Origin: Steinernema hermaphroditum
Lineage: Eukaryota > Nematoda > Chromadorea > Rhabditida > Steinernematidae
Direction of reading: 5' to 3'
DNA length: 64,000 nucleotides
Assembly: GCA_030435675.1 (NCBI GenBank)
Contig: CM059621.1
Coordinates: 17,846,653-17,910,652 of the forward strand
Shown here: in pieces, positions 25,901 to 37,700 of the stretch
Layout: every line of letters begins with the position of its first letter
How positions within the stretch are numbered: position 1 is the first letter of the stretch
The notes under the pieces: generated by a model
The model's input: the letters and a program-made list of their open reading frames with translations, nothing else
Databases searched by the model: none
Told to the model about the DNA's origin: nothing
Translations under genes and position numbers: made by a program

Positions 25901-28890
25901 CTTTTGGTATGAGCAAGGGCCTCTGCTGTCTCGAATTGAAAGTTTTGCAGGAAACTAAGATAGTCCACAGTAAATCCCAACGGGAGTAGGCGCGTTCGAT
26001 CAGGCTCGTGCAGTTCTACAAGATCCAATCATAAAAATGCTATGGTACTTTGGAGCAGGAGGGTCAGATGCAGAGCTTTTGGTATGAGCGGGGGCCCTGC
26101 TGTCTCGAATTGAAAGTTTTGCAGGAAACTAAGATAGTCCACAGTAATCCCAACGGGAGTAGGCGCGTTCGATCAGGCTCGTGCAGTTGTACAAGATCCA
26201 ATCATAAAAATGCTATGGTACTTTGGAGCAGGAGGGTCAGATGCAGAGCTTTTGGTATGAGCAAGGGCCCTGCTGTCTCGAATTGAAAGTTTTGCAGGAA
26301 ACTAAGATAGTCCACAGTAATCCCAACGGGAGTAGGCGCGTTCGATCAGGCTCGTGCAGTTCTACAAGATCCAATCATAAAAATGCTATGGTACTTTGGA
26401 GCAGGAGGGTCAGATGCAGAGCTTTTGGTATGAGCGGGGGCCCTGCTGTCTCGAATTGAAAGTTTTGCAGGAAACTAAGATAGTCCACAGTAATCCCAAC
26501 GGGAGTAGGCGCGTTCGATCAGGCTCGTGCAGTAGAACAAGATTCAATCATAAAAATGCTATGGTACTTTGGAGCAGGAGGGTCAGATGCAGAGCTTTTG
26601 GTATGAGCGGGGGCCCTGCTGTCTCGAATTGAAAGTTTTGCAGGAAACTAAGATAGTCCACAGTAAATCCAACGGGAATAGGCGCGTTTGATCAGGCTCG
26701 TGCAGTTCTACAAGATCCAATCATAAAAATGATATGGTACTTTGGAGCAGGAGGGTCAGATGCAGAGCTTTTGGTATGAGCAAGGCCTCTACTGTCTCGA
26801 ATTGAAAGTTTTGCAGGAAACTAAGATAGTCCACAGTAATTCCAACGGGAATAGGCGCGTTCGATCAGGCTCGTGCAGTAGAACAAGATTCAATCATAAA
26901 AATGCTATGGTACTTTGGAGCAGGAGGGTCAGATGCAGAGCTTTTGGTATGAACAAGGCCTCTACTGTCTCGAATTGAAAGTTTTGCAGGAAACTAAGAT
27001 AGTCCACAGTAATTCCAACGGGAATAGGCGCGTTTGATCAGGCTCGTGCAGTTCTACAAGATCCAATCATAAAAATGCTATGGTACTTTGGAGCAGGAGG
27101 GTCAGATGCAGAGCTTTTGGTATGAGCGGGGGCCCTGCTGTCTCGAATTGAAAGTTTTGCAGGAAACTAAGATAGTCCACAGTAATCCCAACGGGAGTAG
27201 GCGCGTTCGATCAGGCTCGTGCAGTTCTACAAGATCCAATCATAAAAATGCTATGGTACTTTGGAGCAGGAGGGTCAGATGCAGAGCTTTTGGTATGAGC
27301 GGGGGCCCTGCTGTCTCGAATTGAAAGTTTTGCAGGAAACTAAGATAGTCCACAGTAATCCCAACGGGAGTAGGCGCGTTCGATCAGGCTCGTGCAGTTC
27401 TACAAGATCCAATCATAAAAATGCTATGGTACTTTGGAGCAGGAGGGTCAGATGCAGAGCTTTTGGTATGAGCGGGGGCCCTGCTGTCTCGAATTGAAAG
27501 TTTTGCAGGAAACTAAGATAGTCCACAGTAATCCCAACGGGAGTAGGCGCGTTCGATCAGGCTCGTGCAGTAGAACAAGATTCAATCATAAAAATGCTAT
27601 GGTACTTTGGAGCAGGAGGGTCAGATGCAGAGCTTTTGATATGAGCGGGGGCCCTGCTGTCTCGAATTGAAAGTTTTGCAGGAAACTAAGATAGTCCACA
27701 GTAATTCCAACGGGAATAGGCGCGTTTGATCAGGCTCGTGCAGTTGTACAAGATCCAATCATAAAAATGCTATGGTACTTTGGAGCAGGAGGGTCAGATG
27801 CAGAGCTTTTGGTATGAGCAAGGCCTCTACTGTCTCGAATTGAAAGTTTTGCAGGAAACTAAGATAGTCCACAGTAATTCCAACGGGAATAGGCGCGTTT
27901 GATCAGGCTCGTGCAGTAGAACAAGATTCAATCATAAAAATGCTATGGTACTTTGGAGCAGGAGGGTCAGATGCAGAGCTTTTGGTATGAGCAAGGGCCC
28001 TGCTGTCTCGAATTGAAAGTTTTGCAGGAAACTAAGATAGTCCACAGTAATCCCAACGGGAGTAGGCGCGTTCGATCAGGCTCGTGCAGTTCTACAAGAT
28101 CCAATCATAAAAATGCTATGGTACTTTGGAGCAGGAGGGTCAGATGCAGAGCTTTTGGTATGAGCGGGGGCCCTGCTGTCTCGAATTGAAAGTTTTGCAG
28201 GAAACTAAGATAGTCCACAGTAATCCCAACGGGAGTAGGCGCGTTCGATCAGGCTCGTGCAGTTCTACAAGATCCAATCATAAAAATGCTATGGTACTTT
28301 GGAGCAGGAGGGTCAGATGCAGAGCTTTTGGTATGAGCGGGGGCCCTGCTGTCTCGAATTGAAAGTTTTGCAGGAAACTAAGATAGTCCACAGTAATCCC
28401 AACGGGAGTAGGCGCGTTCGATCAGGCTCGTGCAGTTCTACAAGATCCAATCATAAAAATGATATGGTACTTTGGAGCAGGAGGGTCAGATGCAGAGCTT
28501 TTGGTATGAGCAGGGGCCCTGCTGTCTCGAATTGAAAGTTTTGCAGGAAACTAAGATAGTCCACAGTAATCCCAACGGGAGTAGGCGCGTTCGATCAGGC
28601 TCGTGCAGTAGAACAAGATTCAATCATAAAAATGCTATGGTACTTTGGAGCAGGAGGGTCAGATGCAGAGCTTTTGGTATGAGCAAGGGCCCTGCTGTCT
28701 CGAATTGAAAGTTTTGCAGGAAACTAAGATAGTCCACAGTAATCCCAACGGGAATAGGCGCGTTCGATCAGGCTCGTGCAGTTCTACAAGATCCAATCAT
28801 AAAAATGCTATGGTACTTTGGAGCAGGAGGGTCAGATGCAGAGCTTTTGGTATGAGCAAGGCCACTACTGTCTCGAATTGAAAGTTTTGC
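19992..28890 (+). repeat. Degenerate seven-monomer higher-order repeat region
   Basis: Characteristic monomer types recur in a fixed order: several AATCCC/GAGTAGG/CGGGGGCCC copies, one with GATATGG, one with TAGAAC/GATTC, one ending CAAGGCCTCAACTG or CAAGGCCTCTACTG, then TTTGATC copies with TAGAAC. The clear units are at 21030-24662. Before and after them the order persists with monomers missing: a partial unit at 19992-21029, broken units from 24663 and 26223, five-monomer versions from 27088 and 27953. Foreign-looking monomers of the preceding type interrupt at about 25355-26050. The pattern suggests an HOR later eroded by unequal exchange and conversion. Confidence 0.7.
21030..24662 (+). 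repeat. Three consecutive 1211-bp (7-mer) HOR units
   Basis: Unit starts at 21030, 22241 and 23452 are exactly 1211 bp (7 x 173) apart. Slots 1-3 are AATCCC/GAGTAGG/TTCTAC monomers (slot 2 of unit three has GAATAGG), slot 4 is TAGAAC/GATTC, slot 5 ends CAAGGCCTCAACTG, and slots 6 and 7 carry AAATCC and TTTGATC. GATATGG appears in slots 3 and 5 of the second unit and slot 5 of the third. Units one and three share CAGTCTCG in slot 6 (22020 and 24442), exactly 14 monomers apart, which unit two lacks. No indel occurs in the three units. Confidence 0.75.
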
Positions 28891-30765
28891 AGGAAACTAA
28901 GATAGTCCACAGTAAATCCCAACGGGAGTAGGCGCGTTCGATCAGGCTCGTGCAGTTCTACAAGATCCAATCATAAAAATGCTATGGTACTTTGGAGCAG
29001 GAGGGTCAGATGCAGAGCTTTTGGTATGAGCAAGGCCCCTGCTGTCTCGAATTGAAAGTTTTGCAGGAAACTAAGATAGTCCACAGTAATCCCAACGGGA
29101 ATAGGCGCGTTCGATCAGGCTCGTGCAGTTCTACAAGATCCAATCATAAAAATGCTATGGTACTTTGGAGCAGGAGGGTCAGATGCAGAGCTTTTGGTAT
29201 GAGCAAGGGCCCTGCTGTCTCGAATTGAAAGTTTTGCAGGAAACTAAGATAGTCCACAGTAATCCCAACGGGAGTAGGCGCGTTCGATCAGGCTCGTGCA
29301 GTTCTACAAGATCCAATCATAAAAATGCTATGGTACTTTGGAGCAGGAGGGTCAGATGCAGAGCTTTTGGTATGAGCAAGGGCCCTGCTGTCTCGAATTG
29401 AAAGTTTTGCAGGAAACTAAGATAGTCCACAGTAATCCCAACGGGAGTAGGCGCGTTCGATCAGGCTCGTGCAGTTCTACAAGATCCAATCATAAAAATG
29501 CTATGGTACTTTGGAGCAGGAGGGTCAGATGCAGAGCTTTTGGTATGAGCAAGGCCCCTGCTGTCTCGAATTGAAAGTTTTGCAGGAAACTAAGATAGTC
29601 CACAGTAATCCCAACGGGAGTAGGCGCGTTCGATCAGGCTCGTGCAGTTCTACAAGATCCAATCATAAAAATGCTATGGTACTTTGGAGCAGGAGGGTCA
29701 GATGCAGAGCTTTTGGTATGAGCAAGGGCCCTGCTGTCTCGAATTGAAAGTTTTGCAGGAAACTAAGATAGTCCACAGTAATCCCAACGGGAGTAGGCGC
29801 GTTCGATCAGGCTCGTGCAGTTCAACAAGATTCAATCATAAAAATGCTATGGTACTTTGGAGCAGGAGGGTCAGATGCAGAGCTTTTGGTATGAGCAAGG
29901 GCCCTGCTGTCTCGAATTGAAAGTTTTGCAGGAAACTAAGATAGTCCACAGTAATCCCAACGGGAATAGGCGCGTTCGATCAGGCTCGTGCAGTTCTACA
30001 AGATCCAATCATAAAAATGCTATGGTACTTTGGAGCAGGAGGGTCAGATGCAGAGCTTTTGGTATGAGCAAGGCCCCTGCTGTCTCGAATTGAAAGTTTT
30101 GCAGGAAACTAAGATAGTCCACAGTAATCCCAACGGGAATAGGCGCGTTCGATCAGGCTCGTGCAGTTCTACAAGATCCAATCATAAAAATGCTATGGTA
30201 CTTTGGAGCAGGAGGGTCAGATGCAGAGCTTTTGGTATGAGCAAGGCCCCTGCTGTCTCGAATTGAAAGTTTTGCAGGAAACTAAGATAGTCCACAGTAA
30301 TCCCAACGGGAGTAGGCGCGTTCGATCAGGCTCGTGCAGTTCTACAAGATCCAATCATAAAAATGCTATGGTACTTTGGAGCAGGAGGGTCAGATGCAGA
30401 GCTTTTGGTATGAGCAAGGGCCCTGCTGTCTCGAATTGAAAGTTTTGCAGGAAACTAAGATAGTCCACAGTAATCCCAACGGGAGTAGGCGCGTTCGATC
30501 AGGCTCGTGCAGTTCTACAAGATCCAATCATAAAAATGCTATGGTACTTTGGAGCAGGAGGGTCAGATGCAGAGCTTTTGGTATGAGCAAGGGCCCTGCT
30601 GTCTCGAATTGAAAGTTTTGCAGGAAACTAAGATAGTCCACAGTAATCCCAACGGGAGTAGGCGCGTTCGATCAGGCTCGTGCAGTTCTACAAGATCCAA
30701 TCATAAAAATGCTATGGTACTTTGGAGCAGGAGGGTCAGATGCAGAGCTTTTGGTATGAGCAAGG

Positions 30766-30782
30766 GCCCTGCTGTCTCGAAT
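30766..30782 (-). other. CENP-B box-like motif (representative copy; one per consensus monomer)
   Basis: On the minus strand the 17 bases read A-TTCG-AGAC-A-GC-AGGG-C. The essential core of the mammalian CENP-B box is N-TTCG-NNNN-A-NN-CGGG-N, so eight of nine fixed bases match; the mismatch is the first C of CGGG, which is A here. The motif spans the monomer junction (positions 161-173 and 1-4) and recurs in most copies. Monomers with the CCTCAACTG or CCTCTACTG form lose further matches. I saw no copy with a perfect core. CENP-B binding is inference: a single core mismatch can abolish binding, and about 0.04 such near-matches are expected by chance in a monomer this size. Confidence 0.4.
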
Positions 30783-30951
30783 TGAAAGTTTTGCAGGAAA
30801 CTAAGATAGTCCACAGTAATCCCAACGGGAGTAGGCGCGTTCGATCAGGCTCGTGCAGTTCTACAAGATCCAATCATAAAAATGCTATGGTACTTTGGAG
30901 CAGGAGGGTCAGATGCAGAGCTTTTGGTATGAGCAAGGGCCCTGCTGTCTC
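30779..30951 (+). repeat. Reference consensus monomer (173 bp)
   Basis: This copy is taken as the consensus and defines monomer positions used in the other entries; position 1 is the G of GAATTGAAAG. It has 82 G+C of 173 bases (47%). CpG sites lie at positions 48, 58, 60, 64, 74 and across the monomer junction 173/1. Nearly invariant windows are about 1-38, 93-143 and 166-173. Recurrent variant positions are 41-43, 47, 53, 64, 82-84, 89, 92, 107, 145 and 157-158. An ApaI-type GGGCCC palindrome lies at about 159-164. T4 runs occur at 11-14 and 144-147. The length is not a multiple of three, so no reading frame continues in phase from copy to copy. Confidence 0.95.
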
Positions 30952-33900
30952 GAATTGAAAGTTTTGCAGGAAACTAAGATAGTCCACAGTAATCCCAACG
31001 GGAGTAGGCGCGTTCGATCAGGCTCGTGCAGTTCTACAAGATCCAATCATAAAAATGCTATGGTACTTTGGAGCAGGAGGGTCAGATGCAGAGCTTTTGG
31101 TATGAGCAAGGGCCCTGCTGTCTCGAATTGAAAGTTTTGCAGGAAACTAAGATAGTCCACAGTAATCCCAACGGGAGTAGGCGCGTTCGATCAGGCTCGT
31201 GCAGTTCTACAAGATCCAATCATAAAAATGCTATGGTACTTTGGAGCAGGAGGGTCAGATGCAGAGCTTTTGGTATGAGCAAGGGCCCTGCTGTCTCGAA
31301 TTGAAAGTTTTGCAGGAAACTAAGATAGTCCACAGTAATCCCAACGGGAATAGGCGCGTTCGATCAGGCTCGTGCAGTTCTACAAGATCCAATCATAAAA
31401 ATGCTATGGTACTTTGGAGCAGGAGGGTCAGATGCAGAGCTTTTGGTATGAGCAAGGGCCCTGCTGTCTCGAATTGAAAGTTTTGCAGGAAACTAAGATA
31501 GTCCACAGTAATCCCAACGGGAGTAGGCGCGTTCGATCAGGCTCGTGCAGTTCTACAAGATCCAATCATAAAAATGCTATGGTACTTTGGAGCAGGAGGG
31601 TCAGATGCAGAGCTTTTGGTATGAGCAAGGGCCCTGCTGTCTCGAATTGAAAGTTTTGCAGGAAACTAAGATAGTCCACAGTAATCCCAACGGGAGTAGG
31701 CGCGTTCGATCAGGCTCGTGCAGTTCTACAACATCCAATCATAAAAATGCTATGGTACTTTGGAGCAGGAGGGTCAGATGCAGAGCTTTTGGTATGAGCA
31801 AGGGCCCTGCTGTCTCGAATTGAAAGTTTTGCAGGAAACTAAGATAGTCCACAGTAATCCCAACGGGAGTAGGCGCGTTCGATCAGGCTCGTGCAGTTCT
31901 ACAAGATCCAATCATAAAAATGCTATGGTACTTTGGAGCAGGAGGGTCAGATGCAGAGCTTTTGGTATGAGCAAGGGCCCTGCTGTCTCGAATTGAAAGT
32001 TTTGCAGGAAACTAAGATAGTCCACAGTAATCCCAACGGGAGTAGGCGCGTTCGATCAGGCTCGTGCAGTTCTACAAGATCCAATCATAAAAATGCTATG
32101 GTACTTTGGAGCAGGAGGGTCAGATGCAGAGCTTTTGGTATGAGCAAGGGCCCTGCTGTCTCGAATTGAAAGTTTTGCAGGAAACTAAGATAGTCCACAG
32201 TAATCCCAACGGGAGTAGGCGCGTTCGATCAGGCTCGTGCAGTTCTACAACATCCAATCATAAAAATGCTATGGTACTTTGGAGCAGGAGGGTCAGATGC
32301 AGAGCTTTTGGTATGAGCAAGGGCCCTGCTGTCTCGAATTGAAAGTTTTGCAGGAAACTAAGATAGTCCACAGTAATCCCAACGGGAGTAGGCGCGTTCG
32401 ATCAGGCTCGTGCAGTTCTACAAGATCCAATCATAAAAATGCTATGGTACTTTGGAGCAGGAGGGTCAGATGCAGAGCTTTTGGTATGAGCAAGGGCCCT
32501 GCTGTCTCGAATTGAAAGTTTTGCAGGAAACTAAGATAGTCCACAGTAATCCCAACGGGAGTAGGCGCGTTCGATCAGGCTCGTGCAGTTCTACAACATC
32601 CAATCATAAAAATGCTATGGTACTTTGGAGCAGGAGGGTCAGATGCAGAGCTTTTGGTATGAGCAAGGGCCCTGCTGTCTCGAATTGAAAGTTTTGCAGG
32701 AAACTAAGATAGTCCACAGTAATCCCAACGGGAGTAGGCGCGTTCGATCAGGCTCGTGCAGTTCTACAAGATCCAATCATAAAAATGCTATGGTACTTTG
32801 GAGCAGGAGGGTCAGATGCAGAGCTTTTGGTATGAGCAAGGGCCCTGCTGTCTCGAATTGAAAGTTTTGCAGGAAACTAAGATAGTCCACAGTAATCCCA
32901 ACGGGAGTAGGCGCGTTCGATCAGGCTCGTGCAGTTCTACAAGATCCAATCATAAAAATGCTATGGTACTTTGGAGCAGGAGGGTCAGATGCAGAGCTTT
33001 TGGTATGAGCAAGGGCCCTGCTGTCTCGAATTGAAAGTTTTGCAGGAAACTAAGATAGTCCACAGTAATCCCAACGGGAGTAGGCGCGTTCGATCAGGCT
33101 CGTGCAGTTCTACAAGATCCAATCATAAAAATGCTATGGTACTTTGGAGCAGGAGGGTCAGATGCAGAGCTCTTGGTATGAGCAAGGGCCCTGCTGTCTC
33201 GAATTGAAAGTTTTGCAGGAAACTAAGATAGTCCACAGTAATCCCAACGGGAGTAGGCGCGTTCGATCAGGCTCGTGCAGTTCTACAAGATCCAATCATA
33301 AAAATGCTATGGTACTTTGGAGCAGGAGGGTCAGATGCAGAGCTCTTGGTATGAGCAAGGGCCCTGCTGTCTCGAATTGAAAGTTTTGCAGGAAACTAAG
33401 ATAGTCCACAGTAATCCCAACGGGAGTAGGCGCGTTCGATCAGGCTCGTGCAGTTCTACAACATCCAATCATAAAAATGCTATGGTACTTTGGAGCAGGA
33501 GGGTCAGATGCAGAGCTCTTGGTATGAGCAAGGGCCCTGCTGTCTCGAATTGAAAGTTTTGCAGGAAACTAAGATAGTCCACAGTAGTCCCAACGGGAGT
33601 AGGCGCGTTCGATCAGGCTCGTGCAGTTCTACAACATCCAATCATAAAAATGCTATGGTACTTTGGAGCAGGAGGGTCAGATGCAGAGCTTTTGGTATGA
33701 GCAAGGGCCCTGCTGTCTCGAATTGAAAGTTTTGCAGGAAACTAAGATAGTCCACAGTAATCCCAACGGGAGTAGGCGCGTTCGATCAGGCTCGTGCAGT
33801 TCTACAAGATCCAATCATAAAAATGCTATGGTACTTTGGAGCAGGAGGGTCAGATGCAGAGCTTTTGGTATGAGCAAGGGCCCTGCTGTCTCGAATTGAA

Positions 33901-34354
33901 AGTTTTGCAGGAAACTAAGATAGTCCACAGTAGTCCCAACGGGAGTAGGCGCGTTCGATCAGGCTCGTGCAGTTCTACAACATCCAATCATAAAAATGCT
34001 ATGGTACTTTGGAGCAGGAGGGTCAGATGCAGAGCTTTTGGTATGAGCAAGGGCCCTGCTGTCTCGAATTGAAAGTTTTGCAGGAAACTAAGATAGTCCA
34101 CAGTAATCCCAACGGGAATAGGCGCGTTCGATCAGGCTCGTGCAGTTCTACAAGATCCAATCATAAAAATGCTATGGTACTTTGGAGCAGGAGGGTCAGA
34201 TGCAGAGCTTTTGGTATGAGCAAGGGCCCTGCTGTCTCGAATTGAAAGTTTTGCAGGAAACTAAGATAGTCCACAGTAATCCCAACGGGAATAGGCGCGT
34301 TCGATCAGGCTCGTGCAGTTCTACAAGATCCAATCATAAAAATGCTATGGTACT

Positions 34355-34760
34355 TTGGAGCAGGAGGGTCAGATGCAGAGCTTTTGGTATGAACAAGGGC
34401 CCTGCTGTCTCGAATTGAAAGTTTTGCAGGAAACTAAGATAGTCCACAGTAATCCCAACGGGAATAGGCGCGTTTGATCAGGCTCGTGCAGTTCTACAAG
34501 ATCCAATCATAAAAATGATATGGCACTTTGGAGCACGAGGGTCAGATGCAGAGCTTTTGGTATGAGCGGGGGCCCTGCTGTCTCGAATTGAAAGTTTTGC
34601 AGGAAACTAAGATAGTCCACAGTAATCCCAACGGGAGTAGGCGCGTTCGATCAGGCTCGTGCAGTTCTACAACATCCAATCATAAAAATGCTATGGTACT
34701 TTGGAGCAGGAGGGTCAGATGCAGAGCTTTTGGTATGAGCAAGGGCCCTGCTGTCTCGAA
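34355..34760 (+). repeat. Module with rare GATATGGCACTT / GCACGAG monomer (copy A)
   Basis: An ATGAACAAGGGCCC-tailed monomer is followed by a TTTGATC monomer with GATATGGCACTTTGG at about 34517-34531, GCACGAGG just after it, and a CGGGGGCCC tail, then by an ACATCC monomer. The CACTT/CACGAG combination occurs only here and near 45074, exactly 10553 bp (61 monomers) away. Confidence 0.7.
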
Positions 34761-37700
34761 TTGAAAGTTTTGCAGGAAACTAAGATAGTCCACAGTAATC
34801 CCAACGGGAGTAGGCGCGTTCGATCAGGCTCGTGCAGTTCTACAAGATCCAATCATAAAAATGCTATGGTACTTTGGAGCAGGAGGGTCAGATGCAGAGC
34901 TCTTGGTATGAGCAAGGGCCCTGCTGTCTCGAATTGAAAGTTTTGCAGGAAACTAAGATAGTCCACAGTAATCCCAACGGGAGTAGGCGCGTTCGATCAG
35001 GCTCGTGCAGTTCTACAAGATCCAATCATAAAAATGCTATGGTACTTTGGAGCAGGAGGGTCAGATGCAGAGCTTTTGGTATGAGCAAGGGCCCTGCTGT
35101 CTCGAATTGAAAGTTTTGCAGGAAACTAAGATAGTCCACAGTAATCCCAACGGGAGTAGGCGCGTTCGATCAGGCTCGTGCAGTTCTACAAGATCCAATC
35201 ATAAAAATGCTATGGTACTTTGGAGCAGGAGGGTCAGATGCAGAGCTTTTGGTATGAGCAAGGGCCCTGCTGTCTCGAATTGAAAGTTTTGCAGGAAACT
35301 AAGATAGTCCACAGTAATCCCAACGGGAGTAGGCGCGTTCGATCAGGCTCGTGCAGTTCTACAACATCCAATCATAAAAATGCTATGGTACTTTGGAGCA
35401 GGAGGGTCAGATGCAGAGCTTTTGGTATGAGCAAGGGCCCTGCTGTCTCGAATTGAAAGTTTTGCAGGAAACTAAGATAGTCCACAGTAATCCCAACGGG
35501 AATAGGCGCGTTCGATCAGGCTCGTGCAGTTCTACAAGATCCAATCATAAAAATGCTATGGTACTTTGGAGCAGGAGGGTCAGATGCAGAGCTTTTGGTA
35601 TGAGCAAGGGCCCTGCTGTCTCGAATTGAAAGTTTTGCAGGAAACTAAGATAGTCCACAGTAGTCCCAACGGGAGTAGGCGCGTTCGATCAGGCTCGTGC
35701 AGTTCTACAACATCCAATCATAAAAATGCTATGGTACTTTGGAGCAGGAGGGTCAGATGCAGAGCTTTTGGTATGAGCAAGGGCCCTGCTGTCTCGAATT
35801 GAAAGTTTTGCAGGAAACTAAGATAGTCCACAGTAATCCCAACGGGAGTAGGCGCGTTCGATCAGGCTCGTGCAGTTCTACAAGATCCAATCATAAAAAT
35901 GCTATGGTACTTTGGAGCAGGAGGGTCAGATGCAGAGCTTTTGGTATGAGCAAGGGCCCTGCTGTCTCGAATTGAAAGTTTTGCAGGAAACTAAGATAGT
36001 CCACAGTAATCCCAACGGGAGTAGGCGCGTTCGATCAGGCTCGTGCAGTTCTACAAGATCCAATCATAAAAATGCTATGGTACTTTGGAGCAGGAGGGTC
36101 AGATGCAGAGCTTTTGGTATGAGCAAGGGCCCTGCTGTCTCGAATTGAAAGTTTTGCAGGAAACTAAGATAGTCCACAGTAATCCCAACGGGAATAGGCG
36201 CGTTCGATCAGGCTCGTGCAGTTCTACAAGATCCAATCATAAAAATGCTATGGTACTTTGGAGCAGGAGGGTCAGATGCAGAGCTTTTGGTATGAGCAAG
36301 GGCCCTGCTGTCTCGAATTGAAAGTTTTGCAGGAAACTAAGATAGTCCACAGTAATCCCAACGGGAGTAGGCGCGTTCGATCAGGCTCGTGCAGTTCTAC
36401 AAGATCCAATCATAAAAATGCTATGGTACTTTGGAGCAGGAGGGTCAGATGCAGAGCTTTTGGTATGAGCAAGGGCCCTGCTGTCTCGAATTGAAAGTTT
36501 TGCAGGAAACTAAGATAGTCCACAGTAATCCCAACGGGAATAGGCGCGTTCGATCAGGCTCGTGCAGTTCTACAAGATCCAATCATAAAAATGCTATGGT
36601 ACTTTGGAGCAGGAGGGTCAGATGCAGAGCTCTTGGTATGAGCAAGGGCCCTGCTGTCTCGAATTGAAAGTTTTGCAGGAAACTAAGATAGTCCACAGTA
36701 ATCCCAACGGGAATAGGCGCGTTCGATCAGGCTCGTGCAGTTCTACAAGATCCAATCATAAAAATGCTATGGTACTTTGGAGCAGGAGGGTCAGATGCAG
36801 AGCTTTTGGTATGAGCAAGGGCCCTGCTGTCTCGAATTGAAAGTTTTGCAGGAAACTAAGATAGTCCACAGTAATCCCAACGGGAGTAGGCGCGTTCGAT
36901 CAGGCTCGTGCAGTTCTACAAGATCCAATCATAAAAATGCTATGGTACTTTGGAGCAGGAGGGTCAGATGCAGAGCTTTTGGTATGAGCAAGGGCCCTGC
37001 TGTCTCGAATTGAAAGTTTTGCAGGAAACTAAGATAGTCCACAGTAATCCCAACGGGAGTAGGCGCGTTCGATCAGGCTCGTGCAGTTCTACAACATCCA
37101 ATCATAAAAATGCTATGGTACTTTGGAGCAGGAGGGTCAGATGCAGAGCTTTTGGTATGAGCAAGGGCCCTGCTGTCTCGAATTGAAAGTTTTGCAGGAA
37201 ACTAAGATAGTCCACAGTAATCCCAACGGGAGTAGGCGCGTTCGATCAGGCTCGTGCAGTTCTACAAGATCCAATCATAAAAATGCTATGGTACTTTGGA
37301 GCAGGAGGGTCAGATGCAGAGCTTTTGGTATGAGCAAGGGCCCTGCTGTCTCGAATTGAAAGTTTTGCAGGAAACTAAGATAGTCCACAGTAATCCCAAC
37401 GGGAATAGGCGCGTTCGATCAGGCTCGTGCAGTTCTACAAGATCCAATCATAAAAATGCTATGGTACTTTGGAGCAGGAGGGTCAGATGCAGAGCTTTTG
37501 GTATGAGCAAGGGCCCTGCTGTCTCGAATTGAAAGTTTTGCAGGAAACTAAGATAGTCCACAGTAATCCCAACGGGAATAGGCGCGTTCGATCAGGCTCG
37601 TGCAGTTCTACAAGATCCAATCATAAAAATGCTATGGTACTTTGGAGCAGGAGGGTCAGATGCAGAGCTTTTGGTATGAGCAAGGGCCCTGCTGTCTCGA

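Larger units (their letters stand above)
28890..31690 (+). repeat. Homogeneous satellite block
   Basis: About 16 monomers nearly identical to the consensus, with AA at positions 157-158, TTCTAC and GATCC. The only recurrent differences are GAATAGG versus GAGTAGG and AAGGCCCCTG versus AAGGGCCCTG. One copy near 29821 has the rare TTCAAC/GATTC form, shared with a copy at 49198. This begins the second large subfamily domain. The sharp loss of CGGGGGCCC, AATTCC and TAGAAC types within one or two monomers marks an amplification boundary at about 28.9 kb. Confidence 0.75.

Noticed and set aside
30778..30795. Bacterial promoters, ribosome binding sites or terminators
   Set aside because: The window is a eukaryotic-type satellite without genes; AGGAGGG in every monomer resembles a Shine-Dalgarno sequence only by chance and precedes no plausible gene.
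30839..30853. Pol III B-box-like GTTCGATC in each monomer (tRNA gene or tRNA-derived SINE)
   Set aside because: Only the GTTCGA core fits the B box; the flanking bases do not. No convincing A box lies at the usual distance upstream, no cloverleaf can be drawn, and TTTT runs would end a transcript early.
30839..30856. Second CENP-B box candidate starting at the plus-strand TTCGATCAGGC
   Set aside because: After TTCG the required A is G and the CGGG end is TCGT, so several essential bases fail.
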